NCBI GenBank assembly: GCA_009840595.1
Contig: VXNK01000061.1
Location: 1-51,605 of the forward strand
Direction of reading: 5' to 3'
Source of the DNA: Rhodospirillaceae bacterium
GTDB lineage: Bacteria; Pseudomonadota; Alphaproteobacteria; Bin65
Length of the DNA stretch: 51,605 nt
The position numbers were made by a program, and so were the translations under genes. The notes below the pieces were generated by a model that ran no database searches, was not told the DNA's origin, and saw nothing but the letters and a program-made list of their open reading frames with translations. This document shows positions 19,370 through 28,168 of the stretch, in pieces; position 1 is the stretch's first letter, and every line of letters begins with the position of its first letter.

Positions 19370-20771
19370 ATTTTTCGCGATATTTCTGGACCACCCTGAG
19401 GGCGATCACGTTGAGGCACAGGGTGACCAGGAACAGCACCAGCCCCAGCGCGAAGGCCGACAGGGTCTTGGGGCTGTCGAATTCGGGGTCGCCGGTCAGG
19501 TTCGTGACGATCTGCACCGTCACGGTGGTCACCGCATCGAACGGATTGACCGTCAGTTTGGCCGAAAGGCCGGCCGCCATCACCACGATCATCGTCTCGC
19601 CGATGGCGCGCGAGACGGCGAGCAGCACGGCGCCGACGATTCCCGGCAGCGCAGCGGGCAGGACGACCTGGCGGATGGTTTCCGAGCGCGTCGCGCCCAG
19701 CCCGTAGGAACCGTCGCGCAGGGATTGCGGCACCGCGTTGATGATATCGTCGGAGAGCGAACTGACGAACGGAATGATCATGATGCCCATGATCAGGCCG
19801 GCCGCGAGCGCGCTTTCCGAGGCGACCGACAGGCCGATGGCCGCGCCGGCATCGCGGATCATCGGCGCCACGGTGAGCGCAGCGAAGAAACCGTAGACCA
19901 CCGTCGGGATGCCGGCCAGCACCTCCAGAACGGGCTTGACGGTCGCCCGGAGGCGGCGCGAGGCGTATTCCGACAGATAGATGGCGGCGAACAGGCCGAC
20001 CGGCACCGCGACGATCATCGCGATCACCGTGATCAGCATCGTGCCGGCAAAGACCGGGATCGCGCCGAATGCGCCGGACGCGCCGACCTGGTCCTCGCGG
20101 ATCGCGGTCTGCGGGCTCCATTCCAGCCCGAACAGGAAATCGACCGGCGAAATCTTGGTGAAGAAGGCCATCGCCTCGAACAGCAATGACAGGACGATTC
20201 CGACAGTCGTCAGGATCGCGACGGTCGAGGCGACCATCAGCAGGATCAGGACGGCCCGTTCGACCCGGTTGCGCGCGCGCATGGCCGGGGAGATGCTCCG
20301 GTAGGTTACGAGCAGGCCGATCGCGGCGAGGATCGCCATGGCCGCGGCCATGATCCAGGCCGACAGGGCCTGCAGCCGGAGAAAACGTGCGGCGCCCTGT
20401 TTCACCAGGGCGGTGATCTCGCCGCTGACGATATCGCCGGTTGCGTAGTTCACGATGTTGTCGATCAGGAGCCGCTTCTGTTCGGGCGCAAGCGCTTCCT
20501 TCTGCCTGGTTTCGCCCAGCACGCTCACCTTGTCCGGCAGGCCGTTCCAGACGATGCCCTCGACGATTGCGCTCTGGAACGCAATCCAGAACACGAACAG
20601 GACCAGGGCCGGAAGCGCGATCCAGATGGCGACGTGGGCGCCGTAAAAACCAGGCAGCGAGTGCAGGCGGGTCCGGCCGGCGGCGGCGACAGCGCGGGCG
20701 CGCCCGCGGCCCAGATAGAAGCCGACGACCGTCAACACCAGCAGTACCGCCAGTATCGTGCCGTAACTCAT
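19362..20771 (-). CDS. pstC: phosphate ABC transporter permease PstC
   Basis: Second membrane subunit of the phosphate importer, 469 aa, longer than E. coli PstC (319 aa) by an N-terminal extension with a helix at 2-20, further helices near 48-67 and 135-155, and a periplasmic stretch. The permease core starts near residue 245. Its coupling motif is GLGATRSETIRQVVLPAALPGIVGA. LFGLEWSP in the periplasmic loop is a PstC hallmark. It is separated from pstS by a 188-base gap that holds a hairpin and a perfect palindrome. Confidence 0.95.
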   Translation of the reverse strand: MSYGTILAVLLVLTVVGFYLGRGRARAVAAAGRTRLHSLPGFYGAHVAIWIALPALVLFVFWIAFQSAIVEGIVWNGLPDKVSVLGETRQKEALAPEQKRLLIDNIVNYATGDIVSGEITALVKQGAARFLRLQALSAWIMAAAMAILAAIGLLVTYRSISPAMRARNRVERAVLILLMVASTVAILTTVGIVLSLLFEAMAFFTKISPVDFLFGLEWSPQTAIREDQVGASGAFGAIPVFAGTMLITVIAMIVAVPVGLFAAIYLSEYASRRLRATVKPVLEVLAGIPTVVYGFFAALTVAPMIRDAGAAIGLSVASESALAAGLIMGIMIIPFVSSLSDDIINAVPQSLRDGSYGLGATRSETIRQVVLPAALPGIVGAVLLAVSRAIGETMIVVMAAGLSAKLTVNPFDAVTTVTVQIVTNLTGDPEFDSPKTLSAFALGLVLFLVTLCLNVIALRVVQKYREKYD

Positions 20772-20843
20772 GTGCCTCCGCCGGCCGGTCGGGTCCCCGC
20801 CCGCCGGTTTTCGGGCTTCGGACCGTACCTCGATGACCCCGGA

Positions 20844-20858
20844 ATTCGTTTAACGAAT
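20844..20858. promoter_or_regulatory. perfect 15-bp palindrome between pstS and pstC
   Basis: ATTCGTT, a central T and AACGAAT form a perfect inverted repeat. It lies 73 bases before the pstC ATG and 102 bases after the pstS stop. Its AT richness in this GC-rich gap and its operator-like size suggest a protein-binding site or an internal promoter region. Confidence 0.4.
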
Positions 20859-20918
20859 CGCGTCCGGGAAAAAGCGCAGGCCGGTGGACGATTCCGCGGC
20901 CATGCGCCCGAAGGAGCC

Positions 20919-20949
20919 GGGCCGGAGCGCCCGAAAGGCGCCCCGGCCC
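20919..20949 (-). repeat. intercistronic hairpin after pstS
   Basis: GGGCCGGAGCGCC (20919-20931) pairs with GGCGCCCCGGCCC (20937-20949) with a single mismatch across a 5-base loop. It starts 11 bases after the pstS stop codon on the minus strand and has no T run. Such a hairpin would protect pstS mRNA or partly terminate transcription, letting the binding protein be made in excess of the permease. Confidence 0.6.
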
Positions 20950-20959
20950 CGGCGCCCTG

Positions 20960-22003
20960 TTACATCGTCAGGTCGGGCAGGGATTTGCCCGCCGCGATGA
21001 AGTTCTTCATTTCGGTCCGCGGCAGCGGGATCAGGCCCTTGCCGACCAGGTAGCCGCGCCGGCCGATCGCCCTGCGGCTCATGAAAGCGCGGACATACTC
21101 CCGGATGCCCGGAATCTGGCCGACATGGTTCTTCTTGACATAGAAGAACAGCGAACGGCTGACCGGGTATTTCTGCGCGGAGATGTTCTCGAAGGTCGGC
21201 AGGACGCCGTCGACGATCGAGCCCTGGACCTTGTCGCGGTTCTGGTCGAGGAAGGAAAAGCCGAACACGCCCAGCGCGTTCGGATCGGCTTCCAGCTTCT
21301 GCACGATCAGGTTGTCGTTCTCGCCGGCCTCGACCCAGGCGCCGTCCTCGCGGATGCCGCGGCAGACCCCCTTGTAGCGCTTCCTGTCCACCTTCTCTAT
21401 CGCCTTCAGGCTCTTGAAGCTCTTGCAGCCGCCTTCCATGGCGAGCTCGTTGAAGGCGTCGCGGGTGCCGGAGGTCGGCGGCGGGCCGAGCACTCTGATC
21501 GCGACGTCCGGCAGGGCCGGGTTGACGTCCTTCCAGGTCTTGTTCGGGTTCGGCACCAGCTTGCCGCCGTCCCTTTGGCCTTCGGGGACCAGCTTGGCGA
21601 GCGCGAGGAAGATGTCGCGGCGGCTCAGCGCGATCCGCTTGGTCTTCTTCGAATTGGCCAAGACGATGCCGTCATAGCCGATCTTGAATTCGGCGACCTT
21701 GATGCCGTTCCTGGTGCAGCGCTCGTATTCGCTCTTCTTGATGCGCCGCGAGGCGTTGGTGATGTCCGGCGTCTTCAGGCCCAGCCCGGCGCAGAACAGT
21801 TTGAGGCCGCCGCCCGAACCGGTCGCTTCGATAACCGGCGTCTTGAATTTGCTGCTCTTGCCGAAGCGTTCGGCGACGACGGTCGCGAACGGATAGACCG
21901 TCGACGAGCCGACGATGCGGACCTGGTCGCGCGCGGCGGCCTGTCCGGCCGCGCCGGCCAGGGCGAGCGCGCCGACGGTGGCGAACGTGACTGTCTTTTT
22001 CAC
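20960..22003 (-). CDS. pstS: phosphate ABC transporter substrate-binding protein PstS
   Basis: Periplasmic phosphate-binding protein, 347 aa. A signal peptide (residues 1-23, KKTVTFATVGALALAGAAGQAAA) precedes the mature start DQVRIVGSSTVYPFA. The SGSSTVYP and GSGGG segments and the SGTRDAF loop bind phosphate. It belongs to the longer alphaproteobacterial PstS type. The GTG start at 22003 is chosen because the signal peptide begins there and GGAG lies eight bases upstream; the frame is open further upstream but has no signal sequence. It is first in the operon. Confidence 0.95.
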   Translation of the reverse strand: MKKTVTFATVGALALAGAAGQAAARDQVRIVGSSTVYPFATVVAERFGKSSKFKTPVIEATGSGGGLKLFCAGLGLKTPDITNASRRIKKSEYERCTRNGIKVAEFKIGYDGIVLANSKKTKRIALSRRDIFLALAKLVPEGQRDGGKLVPNPNKTWKDVNPALPDVAIRVLGPPPTSGTRDAFNELAMEGGCKSFKSLKAIEKVDRKRYKGVCRGIREDGAWVEAGENDNLIVQKLEADPNALGVFGFSFLDQNRDKVQGSIVDGVLPTFENISAQKYPVSRSLFFYVKKNHVGQIPGIREYVRAFMSRRAIGRRGYLVGKGLIPLPRTEMKNFIAAGKSLPDLTM

Positions 22004-22225
22004 GGATGTCTCTCCAGGATTGCGGCCGCGCATCGGATCGCGTCCGGATACGCCGCACGATCGGGGGCGAACCGGGGTGGCGCGGCGGGACAGGCGATCG
22101 GTTCCGGATGCCCGGTCGCGGACGCCTGATCCGTCTTTCTTTCCCCATCTCACGCCGCAGCGCCCCCGGATGAAATGCGGGCGCTGCGGACAATCCGGAC
22201 GCTAACGATGGCGCGCTTCCGAAAT

Positions 22226-22243
22226 ACTACAGTTTTGCGTCAG
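22226..22243 (-). promoter_or_regulatory. candidate Pho box upstream of pstS
   Basis: On the minus strand CTGACGC, four bases (AAAA), CTGTAGT gives the 7-4-7 layout of the PhoB site (CTGTCAT-N4-CTGTCAT), with 4/7 and 5/7 matches. It lies 223 bases before the pstS GTG, in the divergent gap with malate synthase, so it could act on either side. No other better match was seen. Confidence 0.35.
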
Positions 22244-22262
22244 ATTTGTTACGGCGGCCCCC

Positions 22263-22292
22263 GTTGCAGCCTTGTTGCAGCCCCGGTTGCAG
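22263..22292. promoter_or_regulatory. three phased GTTGCAG direct repeats upstream of malate synthase
   Basis: GTTGCAG occurs at 22263-22269, 22274-22280 and 22286-22292. The start-to-start spacing of 11 and 12 bases is about one helical turn each, as expected of a cooperative activator or repressor site. The array lies 105 bases before the malate synthase ATG. The TTGCA core resembles sites of short-chain acyl-CoA regulators (ScfR family), but that link is speculative. Confidence 0.45.
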
Positions 22293-22396
22293 AAGGAGAG
22301 GCCGCACGGTGCGCCGAAGCCGCTCTTGACCCGGCCCGGCATTTGCCGTTGAACCGCAAAGGTCCGGAAAACCGACAGATTCGGGAGTCGCCGACC

Positions 22397-24013
22397 ATGA
22401 CGATATCAGCGGGGACAACAGCGGCGGGCGTTACCCTGCACGGCGAAATGAAGCCGGGCTACGACGAAATCCTGACGCCGGAGGCGCTGGATTTCATTGC
22501 CGGCCTCCAGCGGACGTTCGGCCCGCGCCGGGCGGAATTGCTGGCGCGCCGGGAAGAGGTCCAGGCAAGGCTGGACGACGGCTGGCTGCCGGATTTCCTG
22601 CCGGAGACGAAACACGTCCGCGACGGCGACTGGACGGTCGCGCCGATCCCCGAGCCGCTGCTCGACCGGCGGGTGGAGATCACCGGCCCGGTCGACCGCA
22701 AGATGACCATCAACGCGCTGAATTCCGGCGCCAAGGTTTTCATGGCGGATTTCGAGGATTCCAACGCGCCGACCTGGGACAACAACATCCAGGGCCACAT
22801 CAACATGCGCGACGCCGTGCGCGGAACGATCGCCTTCGACGATCCGGCGAGCGGCAAGCATTACGAACTCGGCGACCGGACGGCCGTGCTTATCGTCCGG
22901 CCGCGCGGCTGGCACCTGCCCGACAACTACATCCGGGTGGACGGCGCGCCGATATCCGGCAGCCTCGCCGATTTCGGCCTGATGTTCTTCCACAATGCGA
23001 AAGCGCAGATCGCAGGCGGCCTGGGCCCGTATTTCTACCTGCCCAAGCTGGAGAATCATCTGGAGGCGCGGCTTTGGAACGACGTGTTCGTCCACGCCCA
23101 GGAAAAGCTCGGCCTGCCGGTCGGCACGATCAAGGCGACCGTCCTGATCGAGACGATCATGGCCGTCTTCGAGATGGACGAGATCCTCTACGAACTGAAG
23201 GACCATATCGCCGGCCTGAACTGCGGCCGCTGGGACTATATCTTCAGCTACATCAAGCGCTTCCGGAACCGGCCCGATTTCACCCTGCCGGACCGGGCCC
23301 AGGTCACCATGACCGTCGGCTTCCTGCGCAGCTACTCGCTCGAGCTGATCCGCACCTGCCACCGGCGCGGCGCCTTCGCCATGGGCGGCATGGCGGCGCA
23401 GATCCCGATCCGGAACGATCCCGAGGCCAGCGAGGCCGCCATCGGCATGGTGCGGGCCGACAAGGAGCGCGAGGCCGGCGACGGCCATGACGGCACCTGG
23501 GTCGCCCATCCCGGCCTGGTGCCGGTCGCGCTGGAGGTGTTCGACCGGCTGATGCCCGAGAGCAACCAGCTCGCCCGCCAGCGGCAGGACGTGCACACCA
23601 GGGCCGCCGACCTGCTCGCCGTGCCGGACGGCACGATCACCGAGCAGGGCGTGCGCAACAACATTTCGGTCGGCATCCAGTACACGGAGGCCTGGCTGCG
23701 CGGCAACGGTTGCGTGCCGATCAACAACCTTATGGAAGATGCCGCGACGGCGGAGATCTGCCGGTCCCAGCTCTGGCAGTGGCGCAAGCACGGCGCGGCG
23801 ATCACGGACGGGCCGCCGATTGACGACGATCTGCTTGCCCGCCTGATCGCCGAAGAGGCGGAGCGGATTGCCGGGGCAAGGGGCGAGGACGCCGAAGCGC
23901 TCGCCGCCCTCGAAGAGGCGCGCGCCCTGTTCTGGGACATGACGGCGTCCGACGAGTTCCAGGAGTTCCTCACCCTGCCGGCCTATCAGCGGATCTCGGC
24001 GGACGCGGCTTAG
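22397..24013 (+). CDS. aceB: malate synthase A
   Basis: Condenses glyoxylate with acetyl-CoA to malate. Its 538 aa match the A isoform (about 533 aa), not the longer G isoform. Visible family segments are VFMADFEDSNAPTWDN, TVLIETI followed by MAVFEMDEIL, the GLNCGRWDYIFSYIK block with its metal/acid residues, the FAMGGMAAQIP segment and GTWVAHPGLV near the acetyl-CoA site. The C-terminal domain has NNISVGIQYTEAWL. The ATG at 22397 has GGGAG upstream. Isocitrate lyase is not adjacent; a related PEP-mutase family gene lies about 9 kb away. Alphaproteobacteria lacking isocitrate lyase use malate synthase in the ethylmalonyl-CoA pathway. Confidence 0.95.
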   Translation: MTISAGTTAAGVTLHGEMKPGYDEILTPEALDFIAGLQRTFGPRRAELLARREEVQARLDDGWLPDFLPETKHVRDGDWTVAPIPEPLLDRRVEITGPVDRKMTINALNSGAKVFMADFEDSNAPTWDNNIQGHINMRDAVRGTIAFDDPASGKHYELGDRTAVLIVRPRGWHLPDNYIRVDGAPISGSLADFGLMFFHNAKAQIAGGLGPYFYLPKLENHLEARLWNDVFVHAQEKLGLPVGTIKATVLIETIMAVFEMDEILYELKDHIAGLNCGRWDYIFSYIKRFRNRPDFTLPDRAQVTMTVGFLRSYSLELIRTCHRRGAFAMGGMAAQIPIRNDPEASEAAIGMVRADKEREAGDGHDGTWVAHPGLVPVALEVFDRLMPESNQLARQRQDVHTRAADLLAVPDGTITEQGVRNNISVGIQYTEAWLRGNGCVPINNLMEDAATAEICRSQLWQWRKHGAAITDGPPIDDDLLARLIAEEAERIAGARGEDAEALAALEEARALFWDMTASDEFQEFLTLPAYQRISADAA

Positions 24014-24037
24014 GAATCGCTGCGGGCCGATTCCGGA

Positions 24038-24904
24038 TCAGCCCGCCGTCTTCGCCTCCCGCCGCATGACGTAGATACCCACGGCGATCAGCACGGCGGC
24101 GCCCACAATCGTGACCGTATCGGGAAATTCGCCGAAGAAAATCAGGCCCAGCAAAACGGCCCACGGAAAGGTCGTGTAGACGAAGGGCTGCAGCAGGGAG
24201 GCGGGCGCCGCGTTCAGCGCCAGGATCAGCGTGTAGTGCGCGGCGGTGCCCAGGAAACCGGCCCCGATCAGCAGCAGCCAGGTCTGCGGGTCCGGCCAGA
24301 CCCAGTCGACCCAGCCGAAGAGGGTGGTGAACGCAGCGCCGGCCAGCACGGTCCACAACAGCGTCGTATCCTGCCCGTCATAGTGCGCGGTCAGGCGGAT
24401 CAGCACCTGGTAGAACGCCCAGACCATCGCCCCGGCGACGGGCAGCAGGTGATACCAGTCGAGGTCGAGGAAGCCGGGACGGACGATTGCGAGAACCGCG
24501 AAGAACCCGATTCCGACCGCGATCCAGCGCCGCCAGCCGACCCGTTCGCCCAGCATGGGAACCGCGAGCGCCGTGACGATCAGCGGGACGGCGGCGGCGA
24601 CGGCGTGAACGTCGGCGACGGGCAGATAGCGGAAGCTCAGCACGAAGACGGCGATTTCCGCCACCAGCACCATGCTGCGGCCGAACTGCAGCCAGGGATT
24701 CCGGCTCTTCAGCTTGCTGCGGACCGTACGCGGGCCGACGATTGCAACCACGATCGCGGCGAAAATCAGGAAACGCACCCACAGAATCTGGCTGACCGGC
24801 AGGCGCTGCGTCAGTTCCCGGGCCAGCGTGTCGACCGCGACGAAGAAGAACATCGACACGCACATGATCGCGATGCCGCGGACCGGGTTGTTCTGGGCGG
24901 CCAT
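24038..24904 (-). CDS. DMT-family (EamA) transporter
   Basis: An inner-membrane drug/metabolite transporter of 288 aa. About ten hydrophobic helices form two EamA repeats (residues about 10-135 and 145-280). The first repeat has FFFVAVDTLARELTQ and ends AVPMLGE; the second ends GLIFFGEFPDTVTIVGAAVL. Members export amino acids, nucleosides or other small metabolites; the substrate cannot be read from sequence. It converges with malate synthase (24-base gap). Confidence 0.9.
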   Translation of the reverse strand: MAAQNNPVRGIAIMCVSMFFFVAVDTLARELTQRLPVSQILWVRFLIFAAIVVAIVGPRTVRSKLKSRNPWLQFGRSMVLVAEIAVFVLSFRYLPVADVHAVAAAVPLIVTALAVPMLGERVGWRRWIAVGIGFFAVLAIVRPGFLDLDWYHLLPVAGAMVWAFYQVLIRLTAHYDGQDTTLLWTVLAGAAFTTLFGWVDWVWPDPQTWLLLIGAGFLGTAAHYTLILALNAAPASLLQPFVYTTFPWAVLLGLIFFGEFPDTVTIVGAAVLIAVGIYVMRREAKTAG

Positions 24905-25019
24905 GGGTCCGGCGTTATCCTTTGCCTGGGGCCGGCAGGCCGATGAAACCGGCGCCGTCGTCGTTCAGCGGGATGGCCTCGAAATCGCGTGCATGGCCTC
25001 GATCCGGGGTGTCGGGCGG

Positions 25020-25790
25020 TTACCGGACGGGACGGGCCCGGGAAGCGCCCTGCCGCGCCTTTTCGGCAGCGGAGGGCAGCCGGTCGCCGGCGGCCTCGAC
25101 CAGTTCCCTGACCACCAGGCCCTTCAGATCGATGCCGACGCCGCACTTGCAGCCCGGGCAGCCGACGCAGTCGTCGAGGCCCAGATCGATGGCGTTGTCC
25201 AGCGCCGCCTCGCGGCCGGATTCGGCGGTCAGCGGATCGATGCGGATCATCTGCAATTTCAGCAGCGAGAAGGGATTGCCCCAGCGATAACCCTGCGCCG
25301 GGTCCGGCCGGTCGGCCGGGTCCATATCGCCGGGCAGGCCGCCGTCGAAATTGCGCATGTGCATCGGGCACTTGTTCAGGCAGGCATAGCATTCGATGCA
25401 CGAGGTGAGTTCGTGATAGTCCGCCGGCGCCTCGACGTTCAGGTCGTTGCCCTGGGCGGTCTGCAGGCGCCCGCGCATCTGCCGGGCGATGCCGTCGCGG
25501 CGCACCACCAGGTCGGCGACCGCCGGCAGGGTCGCCATCGGGCTCAGCCGATCGCCCTCCCGCGCCCGGGCGCGGCAGGCGATGATCGGCCGCCCGTTGA
25601 CGTCGATGGTGCAGACCCCGCAGTTGCGCGCCCGGCAACCGTAGCGGAAGGCGAGGTCCGGCATGGTCGTCGCCTGGGCCTGAAGCAGGACGTCGAGCAC
25701 CATCGGCCGCTCGTCCTCCGAGCGGCGGGCATAGTCGAACTCGACGACGGCCTCCTCGCCGTCCCGGACGGTGACGATTTCCACTTTCAT
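25020..25790 (-). CDS. SdhB/FrdB-like iron-sulfur subunit
   Basis: A 256-residue electron-transfer subunit. The N-terminal 2Fe-2S ferredoxin domain has C52, C57, C60 and C72 (C-x4-C-x2-C-x11-C). A 4Fe-4S motif follows at C131, C134, C137 and C141-P. The third cluster site reads C208-x2-C211-x2-C214-x-C216, unlike the C-x5-C-x3-CP of ordinary SdhB, and lacks the final CP. It starts ten bases after the flavoprotein gene, so the two form one unit. No cytochrome or membrane anchor subunit (SdhC/D) is nearby, so the pair is probably soluble or docks to another partner. It may be a fumarate reductase-like enzyme on a different dicarboxylate. Confidence 0.8.
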   Translation of the reverse strand: MKVEIVTVRDGEEAVVEFDYARRSEDERPMVLDVLLQAQATTMPDLAFRYGCRARNCGVCTIDVNGRPIIACRARAREGDRLSPMATLPAVADLVVRRDGIARQMRGRLQTAQGNDLNVEAPADYHELTSCIECYACLNKCPMHMRNFDGGLPGDMDPADRPDPAQGYRWGNPFSLLKLQMIRIDPLTAESGREAALDNAIDLGLDDCVGCPGCKCGVGIDLKGLVVRELVEAAGDRLPSAAEKARQGASRARPVR

Positions 25791-25800
25791 GACCCGTCCC

Positions 25801-27774
25801 TCAAGCGCGCGTGCTTTCGCCTGTCGCAGCCTCGGTGCTGCCGATCGGCACCGCAGGCGCGCTGATCTCCTCCACCGCGCCCTTGCCCATGATCGCCCGG
25901 TAGCGCGCCAGCAGCTTCCGGTCCTTCACGCCCCTGGGCAGCATGCGCAGCCATCTCAACTGGATTTTCCGCCTGGCCTCCTCGACCTTGTAGGAGATCA
26001 GGCGTTTCATCGGCGTGCGTTCCCGTTCGAGGCGGGCGACCTGCCAGCCGTCGTCGTTGAGGCGGACCACCGTGGAGTAGGGCTTCGAGAAGACGGAGAT
26101 CGTCTTCCTGTCGAAGCGCACATGGCCGCCCAAGCTGCCGTCGCGCTCCCGCGCCGCGGCGGCGACGGCCCTGGCGCAATCCAGCAGGTTGCGCAGCTCC
26201 TGGAACTCGATAAACGCCTGGTTCCACATGCCGTAGGCCGGGATCGCCACCGCATCGAGCCTGGCCGTGCACTCGGCGACCGTCTCGTCCATCCGGTCGA
26301 GCTTTTCCGCCGTCCGCACCGGCCCGATATTCTTCCAGGCCTGCCGCTGCAACTCGAGCTTGAGGGTCGCCGCCGCCAGCGTGCCTTTCTGACCGAAGCG
26401 CCGGTTGACCCGGTCGATCAGGGGCTGGAACGCATCATCCCGAATCCGGTTCCCGGTTTCGCGCGCATGGGCGGCCGCCGCCCGGCCGGAGCGGCCGCCG
26501 AAGACCGCGCCTTCGGTCAGCGAGGTCGAACCGAGGCGGTTGGCGCCGAAGACGCCGCCCATGGCCCCGCCGGCGGTAAACAGGCCGGCGATGCCGTGCG
26601 CCGCGTCGCCGTCGCCCGCGCCACCGGCCGAAGCGCCGTTTGCGTCGGCCCGGATGCCGCCCATGTGATAATGGGCGCCCGGGCGCACTTCCCACGGCTC
26701 CTCGAATTTCGCCGCCTTCTTGCCCAGCGCCTGGCGGGCGTTGTTGTAGGAACTCGGCAGGCAGGTTTCGCCGAAGCGCTGGAAATAGGGCCCGGAGAGC
26801 GGCAGTTCCTTGTTGGCGGTCATGTCCAGATAGGCGCCGCCGTTGGGGCTGCCGCGGCCGTCCTCGACCGCGCGCAGGATCGCCGCGGCGCATTCGGCGC
26901 GGGTCCGCATGAAGACGCCGTCCAGGATGATCTTGCCGTTCCTGTCGCGCAGAACCCCGAGATAGCTGGCCATCACCGGCTCGCCGGCGCACAGGCCCTC
27001 ATAAGCCGGCGGCGAGGCGAGGCAGAAGGGCAGGAACTGGACCTGCTCCATATCCACCAGGTCGGCGCCGGCGCGTAGCGCAATGGCGTACCCGTCGCCG
27101 GTGTTGCCGCGCATGGTGTCGGTGTTCGGGAAATAGAGGCTGGAGAGGCCGCCGGCGGCGATCACCACCGAGGGCGCGCGCACCGCGATCAGCACGCCGC
27201 GCGCCGCGTCGTAGACCAGGCCGCCGACAATCCTTTTCTTCGGTCCCGACCCGTTGGACGCGTCTTCGGTGACCAGGTCGAGGAACCAAGCATCCTCGAT
27301 ATAGTCGACGCGGTTGCCCTGGACGATCGCGTTCCAGTTGGCGTGGCCGAAGGCGATGCCGCTGTTCTTGTGGCCGACCGAGCGCCGGCGCGTGTGCCCG
27401 CCGAAGGGCAGGGGCAGGGGCTGCGGGCCGGACCGGTCTTCCTTGATCGGGGGGCGCAGGCCCTGGGTGCGGTAGCGGTCGTAGGCGGATGTGCTGTCCC
27501 TGGCGAACGCGTCGGTAATCGCCCGCACGGGCAGGTCGCCGCCGGCCATTTTCAGATTCTCCGAGAGCACCTCTTCCGAATCGTCCGCAGCGCCCGAGCC
27601 GCGCACCGTCGCGATGCCTTCCGAAATCTTGGTGTCGGACGCGCCGACCGGGTCCTTGGAAACCGACAGCACACGCGCGCCGGCATCCGCCGCCGCCCGG
27701 GCCGCCTGGCCGCCGGAGCCGCCGGAGCCGACCACGATCACGTCATAGTCCCGCCATTCGATGTCGATCGTCAT
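25801..27774 (-). CDS. SdhA/FrdA-like flavoprotein subunit, divergent
   Basis: An FAD-dependent oxidoreductase subunit of 657 aa. The Rossmann motif is GSGGSGG (16-22) and the second FAD segment is near 204-228 (VVIAAGG, NTGDGYA). The family's HYxMGGI (368-374) and GANRLG (410-415) are kept. Two key sites differ from succinate dehydrogenase. Where SdhA has RSHT, whose His carries covalent FAD, this protein has ASDT (45-48). The substrate-binding QFHP is QFLP (246-249). It is therefore likely to hold FAD non-covalently and to act on another substrate. The ATG at 27774 follows GGGGATTTCCG and begins directly at the FAD fold. It lies ten bases before its iron-sulfur partner. Confidence 0.82.
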   Translation of the reverse strand: MTIDIEWRDYDVIVVGSGGSGGQAARAAADAGARVLSVSKDPVGASDTKISEGIATVRGSGAADDSEEVLSENLKMAGGDLPVRAITDAFARDSTSAYDRYRTQGLRPPIKEDRSGPQPLPLPFGGHTRRRSVGHKNSGIAFGHANWNAIVQGNRVDYIEDAWFLDLVTEDASNGSGPKKRIVGGLVYDAARGVLIAVRAPSVVIAAGGLSSLYFPNTDTMRGNTGDGYAIALRAGADLVDMEQVQFLPFCLASPPAYEGLCAGEPVMASYLGVLRDRNGKIILDGVFMRTRAECAAAILRAVEDGRGSPNGGAYLDMTANKELPLSGPYFQRFGETCLPSSYNNARQALGKKAAKFEEPWEVRPGAHYHMGGIRADANGASAGGAGDGDAAHGIAGLFTAGGAMGGVFGANRLGSTSLTEGAVFGGRSGRAAAAHARETGNRIRDDAFQPLIDRVNRRFGQKGTLAAATLKLELQRQAWKNIGPVRTAEKLDRMDETVAECTARLDAVAIPAYGMWNQAFIEFQELRNLLDCARAVAAAARERDGSLGGHVRFDRKTISVFSKPYSTVVRLNDDGWQVARLERERTPMKRLISYKVEEARRKIQLRWLRMLPRGVKDRKLLARYRAIMGKGAVEEISAPAVPIGSTEAATGESTRA

Positions 27775-27935
27775 CGGAAATCCCCTGCCCCGATCCCGGC
27801 GCCGGCAAGAAACGAATTGCGGCCGGTATAGCCCGCGAATGCGCGTGCGGGCAAATGCACGGGAAAAGGGTAGCAAGTCGGTTTGACTTTCCGCGCAGGA
27901 CAAAGCCCGGATTTCTCTTCGAATTCCTCCCTTGT

Positions 27936-28064
27936 TACCCCGGATGGAGCGAAGCGGAAATCCGGGGTCCAGAGTCGCCCGGCACGGTCTTGCCCTGTGG
28001 CCTTTCGACAGGCTCAGGGCAGGTTCCTGGTCCCGGATCGCTGCTGCGCAGCGTCCGGGGCGGC
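27936..28064. repeat. CCCCGGAT-type composite intergenic repeat, copy 1
   Basis: A first stem runs from CCCCGGAT at 27938 to TCCGGGG at 27961-27967 around a GGAGCGAAGCGG core. A GACAGGCTCAGGGC block follows, then a second stem CCCGGAT...GTCCGGGG (28031-28057). The first stem and the GTCCAG(A/G)GTCGCC that follows are shared with the copy at 37973-38067, in the same orientation. The 27775-28168 gap holds this repeat and no gene. Confidence 0.7.
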
Positions 28065-28168
28065 AAGGGGTAGGAGCTGGGCGGCAGGCCGTTTTCAGGC
28101 CGCTGCGTGCTCGACAATGTCAAACCGACTCACCACCGGCAAATGGGGGGCGGCCATCCTTGCCGGGG

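Noticed and set aside
22263..22292. CRISPR-like array at the GTTGCAG repeats
   Set aside because: The repeats are 7 bases with 4-5 base spacers, far too short for CRISPR, and no cas gene is present.
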